This document shows, piece by piece, positions 12,401-22,217 of a stretch of DNA of 64,000 nt. The stretch covers positions 227,305-291,304 of the forward strand of contig MEHQ01000864.1 in assembly GCA_008828725.1 (NCBI GenBank), written 5' to 3'. The notes beneath the pieces are model-generated. The model was not told the origin of the DNA. It ran no database searches and saw only the letters and a list, made by a program, of their open reading frames with translations. The DNA comes from Saccharina japonica. Its lineage: Eukaryota; Sar; Phaeophyceae; Laminariales; Laminariaceae. The translations under genes and the position numbers were made by a program. Position 1 is the stretch's first letter. The number at the start of each line of letters is the position of its first letter.

Positions 12401-13824
12401 CGCATTTCTGTGCGTACTTCTTTCGCAACACCTATCGTTTGTGCGTATCAGCTTTCGACCGGACTGGCCCCACACTAGCCTCTTCTCAATGGAGTCAGCG
12501 TTATCGACTCACGGTTCCTCACTGTCACATAGCGCCTCAGAGTCTTACGACCGTCGCGGACCATCTAACCGTCTTGATAACTTATCAGCATAAGCTTTCG
12601 GTCTTCTTTCCCGCCTTGCAGAGTTTATTTCTTGTCGTTTTTTGCTTAGTTTCCTTGGTGATCATCATCGTGTTTACGTGCACTTTGGATTTCGAGATGA
12701 GTACTTGGTTCGCCTTGCCTTCCTTCAGCACGAGGAGCGTGCGTATTTTGTGGATTTGATTCATTCAATCAGCCGCCGCCGGCTTGACTAGCCTAATCTT
12801 CTTGCAGGCCGTAGAACCGTCTATGACATTATCGTAACAGCGCTATATGGCTTTTGCCGGGTTTTTTTTTCCCCTCGCCCTGCTGGTCAACGGAGAGAAA
12901 AGTACCCTGCACCGCCATGTGTTCCTTGTCTCCATCTACTCCTTCTCTTCTCTGGTTTTTGACAGCAAGTGGATTGCGCAACCATACTAACTTTATGCAT
13001 GCATGACTTCCCATCACCTATCCTGCAGAGCTACGTACGATATATATTTATGTGAGGTACCGCATGCAGTGAATGCACACCACGTTGTTTTAATACTTCG
13101 GAGAATACTGCATGGGCCAAGACACGCAGCAGTATATTATTAGTATAAATATGTGAACACGCGTGGACACATCTATCGTATTTTGTTTTTGCCGGCAAAG
13201 CAACACCAACACCAACACCAACAACACGGACGGGGGAGGAGAGGTGGACAGACGGACAGACCCCCCCCCCCCCTCTTGGTACAAACCGAACTTCGAGAAC
13301 CATGCCGTTACACCTGGCATACCATACAATGTCATAAATGCGTTGATGAGCGCAAGATCTCAACCTGGAAATGTCCACAACAACAACGACAACACGCACG
13401 CAGGTTAACTCGGTCACTCCACAAATAATGTAATGTATACATGTGAGTAAAGCTACACACTAGCTTTCCAGGAAGCTTGATGTGCGTATAGTACAGCAGT
13501 ATACAGTACACAGTTTACATACAGTCTTTCCAGGGGGGGTACAGTAACACGAGCCCACCCTGATGAGCCGTGTAATAAGCGGAAACATCGAAGATCCGGA
13601 AAAACACGGGTTCTACGAACTCTTATATACGTACTACAGTAGAACATTACTCGTAATCGAATATGATGCGGCTCCAAAAAGCACACTCGCACACCTTCAC
13701 CCTTTGAGGCGGCGAAGCCTCATTGGAATAAAACCAAAAAGGGACAAGAAAAACAAGCCTACATGCCTACATGTAAGAGGCTCCTAAAAGACAGACCGCG
13801 AAGCTATCGCTGCATCCCCAGCGA

Positions 13825-14045
13825 GGGGGGGGGGGGGTGTACTCATGTCCTGCATGGCCGTAGTCATATGACCATAGACCCTCGCGTCCCTACAATGCCG
13901 GGACGGAGAACGTCGCATTTTCACCGACCAGGCAGACATTGCTTGCATTGCTCGCACCAAGCGCGAAGCGCCGTGAGGTGTTGGACGAGTCACATGGAGG
14001 GCGAGCGGCATCGTACTAAGAACCGCTACGAAGTGAGGTGGATTA
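13825..14045 (+). repeat. G-run dispersed repeat (R1), copy b
   Basis: Starts with a run of 13 G, then TGTACTCATG and CATAGACCCTCGCGTCCCTA. The hairpin reads GTCG...CGAC, where other copies read GTTGG...CCAAC. The 3-prime CCGCCTC/GAGGCGG hairpin is degraded here. Confidence 0.85.
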
Positions 14046-14098
14046 ACTCTGGGTGGACAGCCCCGAATGAGTTGATTTGTTATCTGGTGTGGTCACTG

Positions 14099-14183
14099 GG
14101 GCGGGGGGGGCGTACTCATTTGTTGCTTGCCTTAGTCATTTGACCATTGACCACGCATCCCTTTCGAGACGGAGCACCGTTCC
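14099..14183 (+). repeat. R1 fragment, copy c
   Basis: A run of G then CGTACTCATTTGTTGC and a diverged CATTGACCACGCATCCC...GACGGAGCAC. Only the first third of the repeat is present. Confidence 0.6.
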
Positions 14184-14429
14184 TACTCCTAATAGAGACA
14201 CCTCCAACACTTGGGCGCTCATTACGTTGTTTCCATATATTACAAAGAAAGTTTTGCTAATCTTATCCCCTTCCTGTTTCGCCGCCTGTGGCCATCATCT
14301 ATCTCCTAAGATCGCGATCGTTTTCTCGCTACTATTTAGTGTACCAACACTGCTCCATGTCACACTCGTCTATTTTTCTCATCTCCTCCTCTATCACATC
14401 CCTTTCCTCCTTGTGCCTTTCACATTCTC

Positions 14430-15481
14430 GGGGGGGGTATACTAATGTTGTGCACAGCCGTAGTCGTATGACCATAGACCCTCGCATCCCTACAATGCCG
14501 GGACGGAGCACGTTGGGTTTTCACCAACCAGGCAGACATTGCTTGCACCAAGCGCGAAGCGCCGTGAGGTATTGGGCGAGTCGCATGGAGGGTGAGCTGC
14601 ATCCTGCTAAGAACCGCCTCTGAGGCGGACTTGCATATGGACGACAGCTTCAATGAGCTAATTTAATTTCTGGTGTGGCCACTTCCTGAGACAGCAATGG
14701 GAGCACTATGTAACTGCCTCGCGGGTGCCTTACCATATACACACTACGTGATACGATCATTCCCCTTGTGCGGAGCAAAGGTTCTCCACCCCGCACAAAT
14801 GATCTAACTCGACCGCCAGCTTTGGTGACCGCCAAAACAAAAACGGTACCCTGGTTGTCTAGCTCACGCAGTGAGAGGCGTGTTTTACAGCGTCGTTGCC
14901 AACCGACGCCAACCCAACCTATATATATCATATATTTATAGTGGGGGTGGGGGGGGGGGGGGTGTACTCATGTTGTGCACGGCCGTAGTCATATGACCAT
15001 AGACCCTCGCATCCCTACAATGCCGGGACGGAGCGCGTTGGGTTTTCACCAACCAGGCAGACATTGCTTGCACCAAGCGCGAAACGCCGTGAGGTATTGG
15101 GCGAGTCGCATGGAGGGTGAGCTGCATCCTGCTAAGAACCGCCTCTGAGGCGGACTTGCATATGGACGACAGCTTCAATGAGTTAATTTAATTTCTGGTG
15201 TGGCCACTTCCGGAGACAGCAATGGGTTTTACTATGTAACTGCCTCGCGGACGCCTTACCATATTAACACTACGTGATACGACCATTCCCCTTGTGCGGA
15301 ACAAAGGTTCTCCACCCCGCACAAATGATCTACTCGACCGCCAGCTTTGGTGACCGCCAAAAAAAATAACAAAAAAAACGGCACCCTGGTTGTCTAGCTC
15401 ACGCAGCGAGTGGCGTGTTTTACAGCGTCGTTGCCAACCGACGCCAACCCAACCTATAAATATATCATATCATTTATAGGG
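14430..15481 (+). repeat. tandem duplication of ~530 bp, each unit = R1 plus ~300 bp
   Basis: Unit 1 (14430-14940) and unit 2 (about 14941-15481) match along their length. Each has a G run, an R1 copy (14430-14655 and 14949-15180), then a shared 3-prime part with CTGGTGTGGCCACTTCC, GTTCTCCACCCCGCACAAAT, ACCCTGGTTGTCTAGCTCAC and CCAACCCAACCTATA. A further G run follows at 15479. The 3-prime part suggests R1 may be the 5-prime third of a longer element. Confidence 0.8.
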
Positions 15482-15605
15482 GGGGGGTATTGAGACGGGG
15501 GGAGGGGAAGAGAGAGACCATCAGAGAGGGAGACGCCAGACAGAGGCAGGGAGAGAGGGAGAAAGAGCGTCAGAGAGGAAGAGAGAGAGAAAACGAGCGA
15601 CCACC
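15482..15605. repeat. purine-rich GA tract
   Basis: The + strand is almost only A and G (GAGAGAGGGAGAAAGAGC and similar). Simple-sequence DNA capable of triplex formation; no coding sense. Confidence 0.8.
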
Positions 15606-15646
15606 ATGTGTCGGAAAATCCATGCATCCCTTTCGAGACGGAGCAA

Positions 15647-15850
15647 GGGGGGGGTGTACCTCATTTTCATGCATGGCCGTAGTCGTATGACCACAGACCC
15701 TCGCATCCCTACAATGCCGGGACGGAGCATGTCGGGTTTTCACCTACCAGGCAGACATCGCTAGCACCAAGCACCGTGGGGTGTTGGGCAAGTCGCATGA
15801 AGGGTAAGCTGCATCCTACTAAGAACCGCTTGTGAGGCGGGCTTGGGGGG
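15647..15850 (+). repeat. G-run dispersed repeat (R1), copy f
   Basis: Run of G, GTGTACCTCATTTTCATG, GGCCGTAGTCGTATGACC, the CCCTACAATGCCGGGACGG core, then a shortened middle and CTAAGAACCGCTTGTGAGGC. It is followed by another G run at 15844. Confidence 0.8.
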
Positions 15851-18009
15851 GGCGAAAATATCAGCTCGAAATGGGACAACACAGGCTATAATAACACCGT
15901 CACATCCCAACGAGGGGAGAAGGGAGGGGTGACAATGCAAAATAAAACCTGTTCCTCAATATGAGCACCCGCTTTACCCCAATCGCCTCCGGCGATGGGC
16001 GGGGGGGGGGCTGGTATGACGAAGAACAAAACAGAGAATACAACGCATGTGACTACTACTACTACTGTAACAACGGTGGTAGTGTGTACAAAGGGCGAAA
16101 GCGCTGAGGTTGAACACGAGAAAGTAAAACACCATAATAAATGTTTTGCCACGAAACCCGGAGCGGTCGCAAAAAAAAACGGCACACTATTTGTATGTAT
16201 GTGTGGAAATTGGGTTGTGAATGCATGCATCGATATATACCGTAATAACATGGTATTCATGATATCTCCGTTTCCTGCCAGGCTTTCGCCTTGCAAGTTA
16301 TAGAGGTGTGGGACGCAGTATCTTCGATTCATATCTCAGAATTTTCTGGATGGATTTTGTACCCTCCTGCATCTGCATGTACTGCTCTTCAGGGTGGGCT
16401 TTTGTATCATGTGGTATTGATGGTATCCCGTTTCCTCTCTATTGTTGAGGTGGCGTGTTTCTGATAGAAATACGCCGAGACAATATTATTTGCTCGCCCG
16501 CTCTTCCCAGAGTTCTCTCTGATCAGGAAATCCGAGCGGCAATAATAAAATATTCATCAAAACATCATCAATCTTGTGCGTGACTGAGTGCGTCTCGTCC
16601 CAACCTCTCTGCTTCCGGTAGTAGTACATAATAGAGTTAGCCCCATACCGCACAATTGTTATCAGTACCTAACCTGCACCAGGGTAGCATTATTAGGACC
16701 TTAAGAGTAACCACCACAACATCATTGACTGACTGACTACGAGTACCTAAAACGCCCCGGATTGTGATTGTGATTGTGATCATGGGGGGGGAAAGTGGGG
16801 CGACATTTTATTTGTGCCTCTCTCTGTTGCTCTCTGGTGCGGCTCCTCCGACGAACTTCCACCCGCCCCGTCCCCTCACACCAGCCCGGGGGGGTGGGGG
16901 TGTGGTTCAAGGCAATGCCGCGAGCGGCGGCTTCGCCGCAAAGTTGCATCGTATTGTATGTGTCAATAGTCATAATATACGGCTTTGCCAAAACAGGCAG
17001 CATTGACTACGTACTGTATACTGCATGTATACTATACTGAAGAAGGAATCACACATCGTTTTGTATCAACAGGAAAACAATCAGTCAGTGGGTATTAAAG
17101 TCGCATATTGGTGAGTATGCCTCGAGTACATCAATCAGCGCAATCAACAACAGAAAACATTATTAGGCAGATGCAAGGAAGCTTCGCCGCTGTGTGAGCT
17201 TTCCGCTAGCGCCCCCCGCACACACCCTTAGTAGTGCAATAATGGTTGAGGGGAGCAGGGGGTGTCTTAGTAGCAAACAAATCGAGGCCCACCGTAAATT
17301 TATGCGAAAATGCGAAAACACTGCCAAGGGTGCACGGGACCTTAAAAAAGAACACATTGCTGTACTTGGTTGAGTGCAGAGAGAAAGAACACACTGATAA
17401 CACATACATAATTATAAACGAGCAATTATTATTTGCTCGATGCGCGTTTCATCAGAAACACGCCACCTCAACAATAGAGGGGAAACGGGGATACCATGAA
17501 TACCATGACACATAATAATATGGTAACGCGCATTATTATATTCATGGGGGAAATTGAAGCCTCCACCATCCACAGTAGAAGGATCTGATATCATATAGAG
17601 CCACAGCAAAAAAGCAGGGAGACTGCAATCTGGAGAAGGAACGTTATTACGTTACGGTAAAAGGTGAGAAGATACTACTGCTGCTTGTTGTGTGCTGCGT
17701 GCTGCGTCTTCCTCTACCATAAAAAACATAAACTGGTATTATTGTACGCGTATATACGTATGCATTTTAAGTGTAATTACTCTTCTTGTACATATAATAC
17801 TTACCCGAGAGTTACTCACTCACTATTATAGCGGCAAGGGCGCACAGAAAAAAAGAGAAAACGACACCACACTCACTCCTAGAAAGGTCAGAATGGAAAA
17901 CAAACCGGATCGCTGTGATCACAGGACGAAATGAGCGAAAACCATTTTTTTTTCCGTTTTTTGTTCCATTTTTTTCACTTGGTTTTAGAGACCCCCCCTA
18001 TTTTTTTTN
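15851..18009. other. no gene recognised; dispersed repeat fragments
   Basis: A phrase including GGTATCCCGTTTCC and CTATTGTTGAGGTGGCGTG occurs at 16424-16470, inverted at about 17455-17500, and again in a related form at 19577-19625 with a mirror near 31985-32025. No exon with splice signals and family resemblance was found. Position 18009 is an N and is immediately followed by the start of the inverted duplication. Confidence 0.45.
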
Positions 18010-20241
18010 ACTAGAGAAACTACGCACTACTGCTGTTTCCTTCAACTTTTTTTTTGTCGATACATATGATACATGCGTGAAGATCGCAGCACAACACTCG
18101 AGCCGATAAGGGAGGCGAGATCGAGCGAGGTACAGCAGCAGTACCAGCACGAGAAATAAAGTAAGGTTCCAGTAAATAGCACATACATCATGCAGCCCGT
18201 GCTCACAATGAATAAAAGCAAGCACAAATGATGAAGGTTGTTGAACCTGGTACGACGATATTATATGATACTCGTCTATGATATGTACAATGTACAAGAC
18301 AAGACCCCAACGGAGCAAACAAAAGTGGAACAGTCAACAGTCAACAGGCAGTCAACAGCAATCGTTTGGTCGGTGAGAGATTCGTCCGCCTCACCCATGA
18401 GGAGATTGCCGATCGCCTCGGCATCTGCGGTCGAAGAAATTTTGGAGCTGTTCTTGATGAGCCAATCCGCGGCGTCCTTACCGACGAAGCATTGCTTGTA
18501 CGTCTGCGGAGAGCGAGCAAATGACGGGAGCCAACGCGCGTCGTGTTAAGCGAGTAAAGAAAGATAGCAAACACGCAAACACCAATAATACCCGGTACAT
18601 CCCCCACAGCTCCGAAAATGGGAGAGTCGAAGAACACGTGGAGGGGACGAGGGGTGGGCGGGCAACCCGTCAAAAAATATGTTACTAATGTCGTTCGTAT
18701 CGTTTGACGGAAGTCAAGGTGTCAATAAATACTTTGTATGACAGTAAGGATAAGGTAAGGCTGAACCAAGAACTTCAGTTTAGGCTAAAACAGCTACGTC
18801 GCTATAGATGTCAGAGAACGTTGTGCCAGTCCCGGCTAACTCGCACCAAGGTGTGCGTGTTCTGCATCATACTAACCAGTACTCGTATTATATGGTGCCG
18901 TCCACTGCTTCAGAGGCGAAAAGCCGCCATTGCGAGAGGTATTATATGTATTGTATGATACGACCATAGGACCAAGCTGTCGCAGCGAGACCTCTGAAAG
19001 CTTTTGCTTTTGGCACAGCCTAGACTGTCAGCGGAGCCTCAAAAATAAAACCATGGCCGCGCAAACCCAGCTTTTCTTTGCGCTGCACCTCCAAAACAAC
19101 GCGAGCAACCACCGCATCCCTTCTCTCCTGCGAACTTCAACCAGGAGGTTTATCGCCGTCGCTGCCTGAGCCAGCTCACCCTAGAGATCCCAAGAGCGAG
19201 AGCCTCCTATCATACGAGTAACAATAGCCGGCGTCGGCAAAAAAAAAACTGCCGCTAATCGCGGCGCTCCGGGAATGACGCGTGTCGTCTAGGCCCTGGG
19301 CCGCCTTAAAAAATGCCTTAACGCCTTTTCGCAAGCGAGGTGCCTTGAGAGCTGTGCCTTATTGGCGATTTTCATTCCGAAAACAACGCCGTTAGACTGG
19401 AACTCCCCAAACCAGGGGACAGGGTAGAGGCCTTACAAACTAGGGGACAGGGTAGAGGCCTTAGAGTAGTCGCCCAAGGTATCTCTCCCTGCGAGCCCAA
19501 AGCGTGTTTGAGTTACATGACCGCTGCCCCCCCTGCTTTCGGAAGTTTCGTCTGAAGGTGGTCTGTTTTTTCATAGGTGTCATGGTATCCCCGTTTCCCC
19601 TGTATTGTTGTGGAGGCGTTACTATTTATCATATATTCCTTCGACAACAGNGAATACTTGCTGCCCTCTCCTGCTCACAACTTCTGCAGAGGCAAGGAGT
19701 CACGATAAATAATATGAACCAAGCACGTGCGTGTGGGTGAACANGAGTAACGACAGCAGTCAACCTGCACAATNAGTCCAGTCAGTCCTTGTGCTCGCCT
19801 CATGGGTTGCCAACGGGTGTCTCTTGTTTTTTACCTTCGTGCGGTTTTCGAATTTTGGAACGCAATTCGTACGCCATATTCCTCGACGCCGATTTAATAC
19901 GAAATAGTCGTTTTTTTCACGATTCTATTTAATTACGATCAGTATTATTCAAATTACGAAACTTTTCTATGGCCGTAAAAAGGAGACTGGATACGTACAT
20001 ACGTACTCTTCATGTACTAATGTAGGTACCTCGTACGTGTATGATATGTACAAGAGTGCTGCGAACTATCACCGGGCTCGACATTACTCTGTACGCTGGG
20101 GACCGACCGGAAATCTTGCTTATGTACGAACATATGATACGTACGGAGTAACTCCATGTGTGTCAATAGTCAAAAGTCGAGGGAAAAGCTGGGGACCCGA
20201 CACCTGGTCCAATAACTTTCCTTGTGTAACATGCTGATATT

Positions 20242-20618
20242 AGGGATGTACATCAACTCATAATCACGTGTTGATTATGATTATTTTTGGTGATTAATTT
20301 CATTCACGTGATGTGATTAAGTCTTGTTGATTGTTGATTATATATCAACTGGTCATGATTAGTTGATTATAGTATATAATCATGATTGGTTGATTTGTTT
20401 TGAATCAAAAGGGGCGTTTTGTGATGTAATCGTAAAAAAGTATTCCTCCGGCGCACATTGCCACAAATTACCTAACCAATGATGAGTTTTTAAATAAATC
20501 ATGATTAGTTTGATTATTTTTTAATAAAAAGAGGCGTTTTGTGATGAACCAGTGAAAACACATCAATAATCAACCGATAATCATGATTATTAATCACATC
20601 GATCGTTGTAGTTGATTG
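20242..20618. mobile_element. MITE, family C, left-arm copy (interrupted)
   Basis: Begins AGGGATGTACATCAACTC and is made of TGATTA/TAATCA-rich, self-complementary sequence. The mirror copy at 30898-31365 has both inverted ends. Here it is broken by a SINE whose T run starts at 20619, and a diverged remnant of the other end lies near 21040-21075. Confidence 0.7.
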
Positions 20619-20981
20619 TTTTTTTTTTTTTTTTTTTTTTTTGTCCATCCCATTTATTATCTTCGCCCTTCCTTTCTCTCTCCTCCCTATTAATAGTCGT
20701 AACTCAGATCCGGGGTCACAAAGTAGGCTCCTCTCCCTCCTCCCCCACTACGGTTCTTGCCTTGCATTTTTATCGCGAGAAGACTTCAGCCTTTCCTTCC
20801 CTCGACGACTCGCATCGAATTGTGCCTACCCACGCTACTATTATGGCCTCTCAGCAGTTGATTCCGTTTTTTATTTATTTTTGCAAATAAACTCAAAAGT
20901 CCGACCCACGTGAGATTCGAACTCCAGACATCAACGTTCAGAAGCGTTCGAGGTTACCTCTAGACCATCGGGGCGACCGAC
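20619..20981 (-). mobile_element. tRNA-derived SINE, full length, left arm only
   Basis: Read on the minus strand: a tRNA-like head from 20981 (GTCGCCCCGATGGTCTAGAG as A-box region, GGAGTTCGAATCTC as B box), a body with GTCGAGGGAAGGAAAGGCTG and GACCCCGGATCTGAGTTACG, and a poly(A) tail seen as the T run 20619-20642. It interrupts MITE C. The mirror position in the right arm has an intact MITE and no SINE. Confidence 0.85.
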
Positions 20982-21284
20982 TTACATTGAACAAGTTCAT
21001 TAACCCTTAGTTATATTCGGCCCACGAACTTTGGTAAATCTACGAAGTAAAATCAAACACGGAAAGTTGATGAACATACTGCTTGGAACCGGTATGCTTA
21101 AACCCTGTATACGACTGGAGTCCCGTTGTTGGGGACAAATACTTAGAATTGAAGTGGTTTGTCCCCAAAATGGGACTGCAGGTGCCCTAAAAGGATAATG
21201 CTGTACCAAAATATGGGGTGCATGTGTTGGCATACCGACGAGATTAAGGTTGACGAATTATATTATATTATTCCACCGCGATTG

Positions 21285-21597
21285 ATTGATCTTCGCCCTT
21301 CTTTTCTCTCTCCTCTAGTCGTAACTCAGATCCGGGGTCACTAAGAAGGCTCTTCCCCCCCCCCCCTACTACGGTACTTGCCTTGCAGTTTTATCGCGAG
21401 AGATTTTCAGCACTTTCTTCCCTCGTCAACTTGCGTCGGATTCTCGCCTACCCACGCCACGAAGGCGCTCTCAGCAATTGGTTCTTTTTTATTGTTTCAA
21501 ATACAGTAAAATCTCACCACGGTGGGATTCGAACTGGGGTACCAATGCCAGTAGTTTTTGAAGCTGACCACTATTAATAGTCTACCGGGGCGATCCG
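21285..21597 (-). mobile_element. tRNA-derived SINE, left-arm copy of a shared insertion
   Basis: Head from 21597 (ATCGCCCCGGTAGACTATTA) with B box CAGTTCGAATCCCAC, then the family body. The mirror copy at 30391-30728 shows it was present before the duplication. Confidence 0.8.
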
Positions 21598-21651
21598 TAT
21601 CGTATGAATACCAAGGTACTCGTTAATATGTATATACTTTGTGCTATGCAG

Positions 21652-21860
21652 AGCGTGGTGTAGGCGGGAATCCGACGCGAGTCGACGAGGGAAGAAAGTG
21701 CTGAAATCTTCTCGCGATAAAAATGCAAAGGCACGAACCGTAGTGGGGAGGGGGAAGAGAAGATCTACTTAGTGACCCCGGATCTGGTTACGACTGAACT
21801 GTGAAGGAGAGAGAAAAGAAGGGCGAAGATGATGAATGGGATGGACAAAAAAAAAAAAAA
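21652..21860 (+). mobile_element. 5-prime truncated SINE with poly(A) tail, left arm
   Basis: Contains the family body GACGCGAGTCGACGAGGGAA, CTCGCGATAAAAATGCAAAG and ACCCCGGATCTG, and ends with the A run 21847-21860. It has no tRNA head. The mirror copy is 30120-30335. Confidence 0.8.
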
Positions 21861-22104
21861 CGGGACCGATCACCATCCAAAAACGAGGGTTGGTTGTTGG
21901 TTGTTGGTTTTAATTCAAGAATTTCGCTTCAAATGGACGCAATACACAATACCATATTCACATTCACGAGTGTTCCTCGAAATTCGATACTATCATACGT
22001 ACGTATAGACGAGTTGAACGCATTATGTACGAACTACGTACGTATAATACGAACAAAAAGAGCCAAGGTACGAATGGTAACGTCGTGGTGTGTGTGTGTG
22101 TGTG

Positions 22105-22217
22105 TTCTTCACATTAAACCTTCCTTTCTACCCGTCGTGGTACATAGCTTCGACGAAATCCTCGAGCTCACAGCTGTTATTTTTTATTTATTTTTTAATA
22201 TTTTTAATGTGAAGACA
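22105..22217. mobile_element. short inverted-repeat element (CTTCACATTAA ends)
   Basis: The left end reads TGTTCTTCACATTAAACC and the right end reads AATATTTTTAATGTGAAGAC, forming short inverted ends around CTTCGACGAAATCCTCGAGC. The mirror is at about 29765-29880. Related ends occur at 25345-25380, 26607-26640 and 36205-36225, so it is a dispersed family. Confidence 0.5.

Larger units (their letters stand above)
4840..12830. other. C-rich, strand-asymmetric, gene-free block of degenerate repeats
   Basis: Over about 8 kb the + strand is strongly C-rich and G-poor, so several frames stay open by composition alone and translate to proline-, serine- and arginine-rich runs without a domain. Two frames are open in parallel at 5242-5814, which argues against selection on either. 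Within it are a 92-bp tandem repeat (8819-9004), about four units of 105-115 bp (9005-9450), repeated TACCCTTTCCTTG blocks (10540-10760), and recurrent GTTTAGCCTGCCTCG-like phrases (11680-11850). No reverse transcriptase, integrase or transposase motif was seen. It may be the remains of a large repeat-bearing element or satellite. Confidence 0.6.

Noticed and set aside
20890-20981. Genuine tRNA genes at the SINE heads
   Set aside because: The heads have A- and B-box sequence, but acceptor stems do not pair well, and each is followed by the same SINE body and tail.
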